The translations under genes and the position numbers were made by a program. The notes beneath the pieces are model-generated. The model was not told the origin of the DNA, ran no database searches, and saw nothing but the letters and a program-made list of their open reading frames with translations. From Janthinobacterium sp. 67 (lineage in GTDB: Bacteria > Pseudomonadota > Gammaproteobacteria > Burkholderiales > Burkholderiaceae_D), in assembly GCF_002797895.1 (NCBI RefSeq), contig NZ_PGES01000001.1:5146001-5210000 (forward strand): a stretch of 64,000 nucleotides of DNA, written 5' to 3'. How positions within the stretch are numbered: position 1 is the stretch's first letter; every line of letters starts with the position of its first letter. Positions 12,164 through 20,726 of the stretch are shown piece after piece.

Positions 12164-13630
12164 ATGTCAGAACCGATCCGTTTTTATTACCGTGGTGCCG
12201 TACAGGAAGTACGCGACGCCGCCCCTACGCAGACTGTGTTGCAGCACCTGCGCGAGGATTTGCATTGCACGGGCACCAAGGAAGGCTGCGCCGAAGGCGA
12301 TTGCGGCGCCTGCACGGTGGTCATCGGCAGCCTGCTGGATGGCCAGGTCGAGATGAAGGCCGTCAACGCCTGCATCCAGCTCATCCCCACGCTCGATGGC
12401 AAGGCCCTGTTTTCCGTGGAAGACTTGCAACAGCCCGACGGCGCCCTGCACCCGGTGCAGCAGGCGATGGTCGAATGCCACGGTTCCCAGTGCGGTTTTT
12501 GCACACCCGGCTTTGTCATGTCCTTGTGGGGCATGTACCTGGAGAAAAACGGCGCGACGCCCACGCGCTGTGAAATCGACGATACCCTGTCCGGCAATCT
12601 GTGCCGCTGCACGGGTTACCGGCCCATCATCGATGCGGCCAGACGCATGACTGAATTACCGCACGTCACGTTTGATCGCGATACCCTGGCGCAGCAATTG
12701 CAGGCCCTGCAGCGCGGCAGCGTGACTACGTATGAACATGGCGGCCAGCACTTCCATGCGCCGCGCACTATTGACGAACTGGTGGCGCTGCGCGCGGAAA
12801 AGCCGCAAGCATGCTTGCTGGCCGGCTCCACCGACATTGGCCTGTGGGTGACCAAGCAACTGCGCGACCTGGGCGACATCATTTATCTCGGCAACGTGGC
12901 CGCACTGAAAACCATCGCCGTGGATGATGGCAAGCTGCACATTGGCGCCGGCGCCAGCCTCAACGATGCCTATGCGGCCCTGTGCCAGCATTATCCCGAA
13001 GAGCTGTCGGAACTGTGGCAGCGCTTTGCTTCCTTGCCGATCCGTAACGCGGGTACTTTGGGCGGCAATGTGGCCAATGGCTCGCCGATCGGCGATTCGA
13101 TGCCATGGCTGATTGCGCTGGGCAGCGATATCGTGCTGCACGGTCCTGCCGGCCAGCGCAGCATGCCGCTGGAAGATTTTTATCTTGGATATCAAAAGAA
13201 GGATCTGCAGCCAGGCGAGTTCGTCGAAGCCGTGCGCGTGCCATTGCCCCGTGCCGACGTGCATTTCCGCACATATAAGCTAGCCAAGCGTTTCGACCAG
13301 GATATCTCTGCCGTGTGCGCCGCGTTCGCCTTCCAGCTCGACGGCGAGCGCATCATCGATGCGCGCATCGCCTTTGGCGGCATGGCGGCCACACCGCAGC
13401 GCGCCGCGCAAACGGAAGCGTTTTTGCGCGGACAGGCGTGGACGGAAGAGAACTTGCTCGTCGCCATGCGTCTGCTGGCCGACGATTACGCGCCGCTGTC
13501 GGACATGCGCGCGTCGAACACCTACCGCATGACGACGGCGCAAAACCTGTTGCGCCGCTTCTGGCTGGAAACACGCCCCGGTGCGCCGCTGCTGCGCACC
13601 GCCGTCAACGCCTACGCTTGCCGCGCCTGA
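12164..13630 (+). CDS. xdhA: Xanthine dehydrogenase small subunit (2Fe-2S and FAD)
   Basis: This 488-residue subunit carries electrons from the molybdenum subunit through two 2Fe-2S clusters to FAD/NAD. The first cluster is GCAEGDCGAC (about 42-50) with a later Cys. The second uses CGFC and CRC (about 110-150). The FAD domain shows LLAGSTDIGLWV and NAGTLGGNVANGSPIGDS. The start at 12164 was chosen because it gives a normal N-terminus (MSEPIRFYYRG) with GAGG five bases upstream. It begins the operon xdhABC-guaD. Confidence 0.96.
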   Translation: MSEPIRFYYRGAVQEVRDAAPTQTVLQHLREDLHCTGTKEGCAEGDCGACTVVIGSLLDGQVEMKAVNACIQLIPTLDGKALFSVEDLQQPDGALHPVQQAMVECHGSQCGFCTPGFVMSLWGMYLEKNGATPTRCEIDDTLSGNLCRCTGYRPIIDAARRMTELPHVTFDRDTLAQQLQALQRGSVTTYEHGGQHFHAPRTIDELVALRAEKPQACLLAGSTDIGLWVTKQLRDLGDIIYLGNVAALKTIAVDDGKLHIGAGASLNDAYAALCQHYPEELSELWQRFASLPIRNAGTLGGNVANGSPIGDSMPWLIALGSDIVLHGPAGQRSMPLEDFYLGYQKKDLQPGEFVEAVRVPLPRADVHFRTYKLAKRFDQDISAVCAAFAFQLDGERIIDARIAFGGMAATPQRAAQTEAFLRGQAWTEENLLVAMRLLADDYAPLSDMRASNTYRMTTAQNLLRRFWLETRPGAPLLRTAVNAYACRA

Positions 13631-13640
13631 AAGGACCAGC

Positions 13641-15986
13641 ATGAACCATCCTGCCACGCCCGAACTGCAAGCGGCCGCCTGGGGCGCCGTGGGCAAGCCC
13701 AGTCCGCATGAGTCGGCGCAATTGCATGTGCTGGGGCAAGCCACGTACACGGACGATATCGCCGAATTGCAAGGCACCTTGCACGCAGCCTTGGGCCTGT
13801 CGCAAAAGCCCCACGCGCGCATCACGGCCATGGACCTGTCCGCCGTGCGCGCCGCCACGGGTGTTGTTGCCGTCTACACGGCACACGACATTCCTGGCAC
13901 CAATGATTGCGGCCCCATCATCCATGACGACCCCATCCTGGCGGCGGAACTGGTGCAATACGTGGGCCAGCCCATCTTCATCGTGGTGGCCGATACGCAT
14001 GACCATGCGCGCCGCGCCGCCCGCCTGGCGCAGGTGTCTTACGATGAATTACCCGCGATCATGACGCCGCAGGCGGCGAAGGCCGCGCAATCATATGTGC
14101 TGCCGCCGATGCGGCTGACACGCGGCAACTACCAGGCCGCGTTCGAGGGCGCGCCGCACGTGGTCAAGGGCCAGCTGTATGTGGGCGGACAGGAACAGTT
14201 TTATCTGGAAGGACAGATTTCCTACGCCATCCCGAAGGAAGCGCAGGGCATGCTGGTGCTGTGTTCGACCCAGCATCCGAGCGAGATGCAGCACGTGGTG
14301 GCGCATGCGCTGGGCGTGCACTCGCACAACATCACCGTCGAATGCCGGCGCATGGGCGGCGGTTTCGGCGGCAAGGAATCGCAGTCGGCCCTGTGGGCGG
14401 CGGCCGCATCGATTGCGGCGGCGAAATTGAAGCGTCCCGTCAAATTGCGCGCCGACCGCGACGACGACATGCTGGTGACGGGCAAGCGCCACTGTTTCTA
14501 CTATGAGTACGAAGTAGGCTACGACGACGATGGCCGCATCCTTGCCGCCAAGGTCGACATGACCACGCGCGCCGGCTACTCGGCCGACCTGTCCGGCCCC
14601 GTCGCCACGCGCGCCGTCTGCCACTTCGACAACACCTATTACCTGTCCGACGTGGACATCCGCGCCGCCTGCGGCAAGACGAATACGCAGTCGAACACGG
14701 CTTTCCGGGGCTTTGGCGGGCCGCAGGGCGCCATTGCCATCGAGTACGTGATCGATGAAATTGCCCGCCATTTAAAACGCGATGCGCTCGATATCCGCCT
14801 GCTCAATTTCTATGGCCGCAACGATGCGGAAGGACGCAACGTCACGCCGTACGGGCAAAAAATCGTCGACAACGTGATCCACGAACTCGTCGCGGAACTG
14901 GAAGCGAGCAGCGATTATCGCGCGCGCCGCCGGGCAATCGATGCGTTCAACGAGGCCAGCCCCATCCTGAAGAAGGGCCTGGCGTTCACGCCGCTGAAAT
15001 TCGGCATCGCCTTCAACGTCACGCATCTGAACCAGGCTGGTGCGCTAGTCCACGTGTACGTCGATGGCTCCGTGCTGGTCAACCATGGCGGCACGGAAAT
15101 GGGGCAGGGCATCAATACCAAGGTCATGCAAGTGGTGGCGCATGAGCTTGGCCTGGACCTGGACAAAGTGCGCGCCACGGCCACCGATACGAGCAAGGTG
15201 GCGAACACGTCGGCCACGGCGGCGTCCACGGGCGCCGACCTGAACGGCAAGGCGGCGCAGGATGCGGCGCGCCAGATCCGTGAACGGCTGGCCGAGTACG
15301 CGGTCAAACTGTACGGCGGTGAGGCCGCTTCCGTGCGCTTCTTCGACAACCATATCCACGTCCATGGTCACGCCGTTGCGTTTGCCGAGCTGGTGCAAAA
15401 GGCGTATCTGGCCCGCGTGCAACTGTGGTCGGACGGTTTTTATGCCACGCCCGGGCTGTCGTGGGATGCGAAGACGATGACGGGCCATCCGTTTTCCTAT
15501 TATGCGTACGGCGCGGCCGTGGCCGAAGTGGTGGTCGATACCCTGACGGGCGAATGGAAGCTGCTGCGCGCGGACGCCTTGTACGATGCGGGCCAATCGC
15601 TCAATCCTGCCATCGACCTGGGCCAGGTGGAAGGTGCATTTATCCAGGGCATGGGCTGGCTGACGACGGAGCAGTTGTGGTGGAATGCCGCAGGCAAGCT
15701 GATGACGCACGCGCCATCGACCTATAAAATTCCCGGCATTTCAGATTGTCCGGAAGATTTTCGCGTCCAGCTGTTCCAGAACCGTAACGTGGAAGACAGC
15801 ATCCACCGTTCCAAGGCCGTGGGCGAGCCGCCGCTGCTGTTGCCGTTTTCCGTCTTCTTTGCCATCCGCGACGCCATTTCCAGCGTCGGTCATCACGCCG
15901 TGCAACCACCGCTGAATGCGCCTGCCACCAGCGAGGAAATCCTCAAGGCGGTGATGGCCGTGCAAGCGGCGCATGCCGGCGCATAG
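13641..15986 (+). CDS. xdhB: Xanthine dehydrogenase molybdopterin-binding subunit
   Basis: This 781-residue catalytic subunit oxidises hypoxanthine and xanthine to urate. It contains GGGFGGKE (near 238), FRGFGGPQG (near 355), GGTEMGQGINTK (near 483) and VGEPPLLL near 728 with the catalytic Glu. The start at 13641 is used, 10 nt after xdhA, rather than an upstream in-frame codon inside xdhA. Its maturation partner xdhC follows directly. Confidence 0.96.
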   Translation: MNHPATPELQAAAWGAVGKPSPHESAQLHVLGQATYTDDIAELQGTLHAALGLSQKPHARITAMDLSAVRAATGVVAVYTAHDIPGTNDCGPIIHDDPILAAELVQYVGQPIFIVVADTHDHARRAARLAQVSYDELPAIMTPQAAKAAQSYVLPPMRLTRGNYQAAFEGAPHVVKGQLYVGGQEQFYLEGQISYAIPKEAQGMLVLCSTQHPSEMQHVVAHALGVHSHNITVECRRMGGGFGGKESQSALWAAAASIAAAKLKRPVKLRADRDDDMLVTGKRHCFYYEYEVGYDDDGRILAAKVDMTTRAGYSADLSGPVATRAVCHFDNTYYLSDVDIRAACGKTNTQSNTAFRGFGGPQGAIAIEYVIDEIARHLKRDALDIRLLNFYGRNDAEGRNVTPYGQKIVDNVIHELVAELEASSDYRARRRAIDAFNEASPILKKGLAFTPLKFGIAFNVTHLNQAGALVHVYVDGSVLVNHGGTEMGQGINTKVMQVVAHELGLDLDKVRATATDTSKVANTSATAASTGADLNGKAAQDAARQIRERLAEYAVKLYGGEAASVRFFDNHIHVHGHAVAFAELVQKAYLARVQLWSDGFYATPGLSWDAKTMTGHPFSYYAYGAAVAEVVVDTLTGEWKLLRADALYDAGQSLNPAIDLGQVEGAFIQGMGWLTTEQLWWNAAGKLMTHAPSTYKIPGISDCPEDFRVQLFQNRNVEDSIHRSKAVGEPPLLLPFSVFFAIRDAISSVGHHAVQPPLNAPATSEEILKAVMAVQAAHAGA

Positions 15987-15995
15987 GGGCAGACG

Positions 15996-17063
15996 ATGAG
16001 CGACTGGCTGACAGCAATCGAGAATGACACGCAGGCATCCGTGCTGGTGACGGTTGCGCTGGTGGAAGGTTCCGGACCGCGCGAGGCGGGTGCGAAGATG
16101 CGCGTCAGCCTCGATGGCCAAGTCGATACCATCGGTGGCGGCCACCTGGAGTTGCGCGCCGTGGAAATCGCCAAGACCATGCTGGCCACGGGTGATACCC
16201 ATGCGCGGCTCGAGCGTTTCGCGCTGGGTCCCAGCCTGGGGCAATGCTGTGGCGGCGTCGTCCACCTGGCTTTTGAATACGTCGATGCCAGTTTGCAAGA
16301 ATTGCTGGCCGCCTTGCGCGAACGCCGCCAGCACGACAGCTGGCGTTTGACGGCGCTCGATGGTGAACCCGCCTCGGCCCTGTTCGACGCCGCCGGTCGC
16401 TTGATCGCCGGCACTGGCGAACAGGCGCCTGACACGTTTTTGCGCGAGCGCACAACCCATGTCGCTCAGGATAGCAAAGGGCGGCGCTGGCTGGTCGACC
16501 CTTGCCTGGCGCCGCGCGCGCACCTGACCTTGTTCGGCGCCGGCCACGTGGGTGCCGCCATCGTGCGCGCGCTGGCCCACTTGCCCTGCAATATCACGTG
16601 GGTCGATGAGCGCGAGGACATGTTTCCTACGCAACTACCTGATAATGTCCGCATCGCCGCCACCGATACGCCCGAGGAATTTGTCGCCATGGCGCCGCCG
16701 GGCGGCAGTTTTCTCGTCATGACGCACAGCCATGCGCTCGATCAACGCTTGACGCAAGCCATCATGGAGCGCGAGGATGCTGGCTGGTTCGGCTTGATCG
16801 GTTCGCACACGAAACGCAAGCAGTTCGAGCACCGCCTGCGGGTGCGCGGCGTGCCGGATGAGCGCATTGCCGCCATGGTGTGTCCGATCGGCATGCCTGG
16901 CATCCGCAACAAGGCGCCGGCCGTGATCGCCGCGTCCGTTGCCTGTCAATTACTGATGGTGTGGGAAGAGGCGGCCGCTGCCGCCCTGGCCGCACCGCTG
17001 CGGCTGGTCTCTGCCAGCGCGCCGCTGCGGCGCCCAGCACGCGCCGCCATTCACCCCTTATAG
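15996..17063 (+). CDS. xdhC: Xanthine dehydrogenase accessory protein XdhC
   Basis: This 355-residue protein belongs to the XdhC/CoxI family, which binds and sulfurates the molybdenum cofactor before insertion into XdhB. The N-terminal part has VEGSGPREAGAKM and DTIGGGHLE (about 24-50) and a GQCCGGVVHL segment. The C-terminal half is a Rossmann fold (LTLFGAGHVGAAIVRAL, near 175). It lies 9 nt after xdhB and 9 nt before guaD. Confidence 0.95.
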   Translation: MSDWLTAIENDTQASVLVTVALVEGSGPREAGAKMRVSLDGQVDTIGGGHLELRAVEIAKTMLATGDTHARLERFALGPSLGQCCGGVVHLAFEYVDASLQELLAALRERRQHDSWRLTALDGEPASALFDAAGRLIAGTGEQAPDTFLRERTTHVAQDSKGRRWLVDPCLAPRAHLTLFGAGHVGAAIVRALAHLPCNITWVDEREDMFPTQLPDNVRIAATDTPEEFVAMAPPGGSFLVMTHSHALDQRLTQAIMEREDAGWFGLIGSHTKRKQFEHRLRVRGVPDERIAAMVCPIGMPGIRNKAPAVIAASVACQLLMVWEEAAAAALAAPLRLVSASAPLRRPARAAIHPL

Positions 17064-17072
17064 AAAGAAGCC

Positions 17073-18389
17073 ATGCCGATTGTTCCTGCCACATTGCAAG
17101 CTTACCGAGCCAGCTTGCTGCACTTCCACGCCGATCCCGCCTTCAGCGAGGAGGCGCATGCCTGGCATGCGGACGGCTTGCTGATCGTGGCCGATGGCAA
17201 GGTCGTGGCAGCCGGCGACTACGCTTCATTGCAGGCAACTCTGCCGCCCGGCACGCAGATCGTCGACTACCGCGGCAAGCTGATCGTGCCCGGTTTCATC
17301 GATACGCATCTGCACTTCCCGCAGACGGAAATGATCGCCTCGCCCGCACCCGGTTTGCTGCCGTGGCTGGAAACGTACACCTTTCCGACCGAGCGCGCGT
17401 TTGAGAATCCCGAGCATGCGCGCAACGTGGCTGAGTTTTTCCTCGATGAACTGCTGCGCTGCGGCACCACCACGGCCATGGTGTATGGCAGCGTGCATCC
17501 GCAATCGGTCGATGCCTTCTTTGGCGCCAGCGAGGCGCGCGGCATGCGCATGGTGGCGGGCAAGGTCATGATGGACCGCAATTGTCCCGAGTTCCTGCGC
17601 GACACGGCCGAGTCGGGTGCGCGCGACAGCGAGGCGCTGATCCAGCGCTGGCACAAGCACGGCCGCTCGCTGTACGCGATCACGCCCCGTTTCGTGCCCA
17701 CGTCCACGAATGAACAGATGCACCTGGCGGGCGAGCTGGCCCGCGCCTATCCGGATACGTATTTGCAGACCCACGTATCGGAAAACGAGGATGAGTGCCG
17801 CTGGGTGCGCGCACTGCACCCGCAGGCGCGCAGTTACCTCGACGTGTACGACCAGTACGGCATGCTGCGCCCGCGCGCCATGTTCGGCCATTGCATCTGG
17901 CTCGACGAGCGCGACCGCGCGCGCATGGCGGAAACATCGTCGGCGGCCGCCATTTGTCCTACGTCCAACCTGTTCCTCGGTAGCGGCCTGTTCGATTTCG
18001 AGCGGGCCGATGCGGCGAAAGTGCTGCTGTCGCTGGCCACCGACGTGGGCGGCGGGACCTCGTTCTCAATGTTGCAAACAATGAACGAAGCCTATAAAGT
18101 AGCACGCTTGAAAGGCAGCTATCTGCCCGCCTTGCGCATGTTTTACCTGGCGACTCTGGGCGCCGCGCGCGCCATGCAGCTGGAAGGCACCCTGGGCAAT
18201 TTCACGGCTGGCACGGAAGCGGATTTTATTGTGCTCGACAAGCAATCGACGCCGCTGCTCGAGCGCCGCACGGCCGGCTGTCAAAGCCTTGAGGAATTGC
18301 TGTTTGCCTTTGCGCTGCTGGGCGACGACCGCGCCGTGGCCGCCACCTATTCGGGCGGGCAATGCGTGCATGTGCGGGGGCAGGGCTGA
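17073..18389 (+). CDS. guaD: Guanine deaminase
   Basis: This 438-residue amidohydrolase converts guanine to xanthine, the substrate of the neighbouring dehydrogenase. Metal ligands are visible: HxH in DTHLHFPQTE (near 77), the His of LQTHVSENEDE (near 232), FGHCIWLDE (near 271) and the Asp of LATDVGGGTSFSM (near 322). The family marker PRFVPTST is also present. AAAGAAG lies before the start. It is the last gene of the xdh operon. Confidence 0.95.
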   Translation: MPIVPATLQAYRASLLHFHADPAFSEEAHAWHADGLLIVADGKVVAAGDYASLQATLPPGTQIVDYRGKLIVPGFIDTHLHFPQTEMIASPAPGLLPWLETYTFPTERAFENPEHARNVAEFFLDELLRCGTTTAMVYGSVHPQSVDAFFGASEARGMRMVAGKVMMDRNCPEFLRDTAESGARDSEALIQRWHKHGRSLYAITPRFVPTSTNEQMHLAGELARAYPDTYLQTHVSENEDECRWVRALHPQARSYLDVYDQYGMLRPRAMFGHCIWLDERDRARMAETSSAAAICPTSNLFLGSGLFDFERADAAKVLLSLATDVGGGTSFSMLQTMNEAYKVARLKGSYLPALRMFYLATLGAARAMQLEGTLGNFTAGTEADFIVLDKQSTPLLERRTAGCQSLEELLFAFALLGDDRAVAATYSGGQCVHVRGQG

Positions 18390-18432
18390 CCTACCCGTTG
18401 TTCAACACGAATTATCCTGAGCGAGAACGCGA

Positions 18433-19935
18433 ATGCACAAGAAACTCACTGGCCTGGCGCTTGGCGCCGCGCTGGCATTGACCGGAACGGCGCAGGCCGC
18501 CAAGGCCGTGCCCACCCCGTCTTCCAACGAAGCGGCCACCGCGCGCCATTTTGCCGCCCTGCTTGCAGGTGCGCAGCCGAAGACAGCCGAGCTGAGCCTG
18601 TTCTTTTCCATGATGCCCAAGGGCGGCGACTTGCATCACCATTACTCGGGCGCCATTTACGCCGAGCAATTCCTCGACTGGGTCGACAAGGAAAACTATT
18701 GCGTCAACAAGACGACTTACCGCATCGAAAGCAACAAGGATGTCGTGGCGGCCGAGCGCGCCAAGCCGGCCGCGCAGCGTGGCTGCCTGTCGTCCACGGA
18801 AGTGTTTGCCGATGCGGGCTTGTATGCGGATTTGCTGCAGCGCTGGTCGACCAAGGATTTCTATAACCACGGCGCCATCCAGACGCCGCCGGACCGCACT
18901 TTTTTTGACACCTTCGGCTACTTCGGCCCTGTCGCGTCGAGCAATACGGCCGACGGCCTGAAAACCCTGAAGCAGCGCGCCATCGCGGAAAACCTCAGCT
19001 ATATCGAGACGATTTTCGAATTGTCGCCATTCGTGCAAAACACGCAGTTCGACCAGCAGGTGCTGGCGCCGGGCTTGCAGCCGGCAGCGTTGCAAGCCGT
19101 GCTGGCCAACTGGTCGCAGAATCTGGAGCAGGATGCCAGCTTTCAGAAAAGCATCACCGCCTACAATGACAACGTCAACGCCAGCAGCGCCGGCATCGAC
19201 GATGCGAACTTCACCATGCGCTACCAGGCATATGTGCTGCGCTTCTTGTCGCCATCGCAAGTGTTTTCCTCGATGGTGGCCGCGTTCAAGGCGGCGAGCG
19301 TGAATCCGCTGCTGGTGGGCGTGAACATCGTGGGCCAGGAAAGCGTGAATGTGTCCATGCGCGACTACAGCCTGCACATGGAAATGTTCAAGTTCCTCAA
19401 GGCCAAATATCCGAACGTCAAGATCGCCCTGCACGCCGGCGAGCTGGCGCTGGGCATGGTGCCGCCGGAAGGCATGGCATTCCATATCGCCGAAGCCGTC
19501 GATGTGGCGGGCGCCGACCGTATCGGCCACGGCATGGATATCGCGTACGAGCACAATGCGCTGGCGACCATGCAAAAGATGCGCGAGCGGGGTATCCCCG
19601 TGGAAGTGAATCTGACCAGCAACGATTACATACTCGGTATCAAGGGCCAGGCCCATCCGATCACCCTATATCGCAAGTACGGCGTGCCGTTCGTGATCTC
19701 GACGGACGATGCGGGCGTGTCACGCAATACCCTGTCGAATGAATACGTGCTGTTTGCCAGCCAGTACAAGACCGACTATGCGGAAATCAAAAAGCTGTCC
19801 TATAACAGCCTGCGCTATTCCTTCCTGGCGGAAGCGGACAAACAGCGTTTGCTCAAAGCGCTCGATGCCCGCTTCACACGTTTTGAGGCGCAAATTGCCG
19901 CGGCCGACCAGACTGGCAAGCGTAATAAACCGTAA
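18433..19935 (+). CDS. Exported adenosine deaminase-family protein
   Basis: This 500-residue protein starts with a signal peptide (KKLTGLALGAALALTGTAQA). It has the adenosine deaminase motifs: PKGGDLHHHYSGA near 62, LHAGEL near 334, RIGHGMDI near 361 and STDDAGVSR near 423. It is longer than cytoplasmic ADA (~340) and resembles the secreted/ADGF-like branch. Family knowledge predicts adenosine to inosine; the signal peptide places this outside the cytoplasm. It follows guaD by 43 nt and is closed by a terminator at 19967. Substrate breadth cannot be judged. Confidence 0.85.
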   Translation: MHKKLTGLALGAALALTGTAQAAKAVPTPSSNEAATARHFAALLAGAQPKTAELSLFFSMMPKGGDLHHHYSGAIYAEQFLDWVDKENYCVNKTTYRIESNKDVVAAERAKPAAQRGCLSSTEVFADAGLYADLLQRWSTKDFYNHGAIQTPPDRTFFDTFGYFGPVASSNTADGLKTLKQRAIAENLSYIETIFELSPFVQNTQFDQQVLAPGLQPAALQAVLANWSQNLEQDASFQKSITAYNDNVNASSAGIDDANFTMRYQAYVLRFLSPSQVFSSMVAAFKAASVNPLLVGVNIVGQESVNVSMRDYSLHMEMFKFLKAKYPNVKIALHAGELALGMVPPEGMAFHIAEAVDVAGADRIGHGMDIAYEHNALATMQKMRERGIPVEVNLTSNDYILGIKGQAHPITLYRKYGVPFVISTDDAGVSRNTLSNEYVLFASQYKTDYAEIKKLSYNSLRYSFLAEADKQRLLKALDARFTRFEAQIAAADQTGKRNKP

Positions 19936-19966
19936 GTTGCGCGACGTTCGCAACCGATATTCTCTG

Positions 19967-19990
19967 ACGGCCGGATATTCCGGCCGTTTT
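19967..19990 (+). terminator. Terminator after the adenosine deaminase gene
   Basis: A perfect 9-bp stem ACGGCCGGA / TCCGGCCGT with a 3-nt loop is followed by TTTT. Positions 19991-20187 hold an imperfect AT-rich inverted repeat near 20027-20058 and no gene. Confidence 0.75.
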
Positions 19991-20187
19991 CCATTTCTCC
20001 CCTCAAATCCCCGCAATATCGTTTTGTTAATTTTGTGGCGGCCATGCGACACAATTAACGGCAGATACACGACTTTATCCGATTTCGTGGATGAATCAAT
20101 TTCAAGTACATATTGCTCATTTATAATCTCGCGCCATAAGCCCGGACGCTGTCAGCACGATATCAATCCAGCTAGTTACCCTATGCT

Positions 20188-20257
20188 ATTTATATTTTAA
20201 ATATATAAATATGTAAAAAAAATCGTATTTGTCATCCATTTTTCGATGATGCATAGT
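20188..20257 (+). promoter_or_regulatory. Shared nucleoside promoter, copy A (LTTR-type dyad plus -35/-10)
   Basis: The dyad ATTTATAT-N8-TATAAAT (20188-20210) is followed by 18 bp, a -35 TTGTCA (20229-20234), a 17-bp spacer and a -10 CATAGT (20252-20257). The sequence around the -35 and -10 is also shared with copies at 38541-38611 (+) and 35116-35186 (-). The dyad is centred near -65 and has a symmetrical T-N11-A, as LysR-type activator sites do. It points to the TonB-dependent receptor gene, leaving a leader of about 460 nt. Confidence 0.75.
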
Positions 20258-20346
20258 GGGATGAAGGTGATATTAAAAAGTCACAATTCATCTGAGCGAT
20301 ATCGTATGAAGATGGGTATTTGCAGTAAATAAAGGTGAGATGCAGA

Positions 20347-20415
20347 ATGAAACAAACAGTCGCGCGCTTAAATGACGACATTCTTCTGTATTTTGCCGCC
20401 GTGTCACAGTCTTGA
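20347..20415 (+). CDS. Possible 22-residue leader ORF
   Basis: ATG at 20347 opens a 22-codon frame that ends at TGA 20413-20415, inside the long leader of the TonB-dependent receptor gene. A purine-rich AAAGGTGAG lies before it. It could be chance. The rest of the leader (20416-20726) holds no gene or riboswitch I recognise. Confidence 0.2.
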   Translation: MKQTVARLNDDILLYFAAVSQS

Positions 20416-20726
20416 AATATTTAACAATTACACTCGCGGCTTGCCATGTTGGCCGGGTAAGCATGTGGGATGAATGACACAGGTGCTAGCGCCCTGGGTC
20501 GTACGGATCGGACGCAGTTTTTTCCGCCGTTATTGTCTGGATATGAATAGTTGTGATGTGTGGAACGGCGTTTTGTGATGGTCTTGTCAGGGCCGCAGCC
20601 AGTCCAGCCGGCGTAACAGTTGCAGCATCGTAAAGAGGAAATGTTGTGTTTGTGTTGCTGTGCGGCGCAGCCGGATGGTGGGCAATCCAGGATTTTCAAA
20701 AATAATAGTCTTTTCTGGGGTTAAAG

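Noticed and set aside
19090..19110. RutR-like word GGCCAACTGGTC inside the adenosine deaminase gene
   Set aside because: It lies mid-gene with poor outer bases and is explained by codons for LANWS.
20258..20726. Cobalamin or purine riboswitch in the receptor leader
   Set aside because: TonB-dependent receptors often have B12 riboswitches, but I found neither the B12 box nor the purine-aptamer core here.
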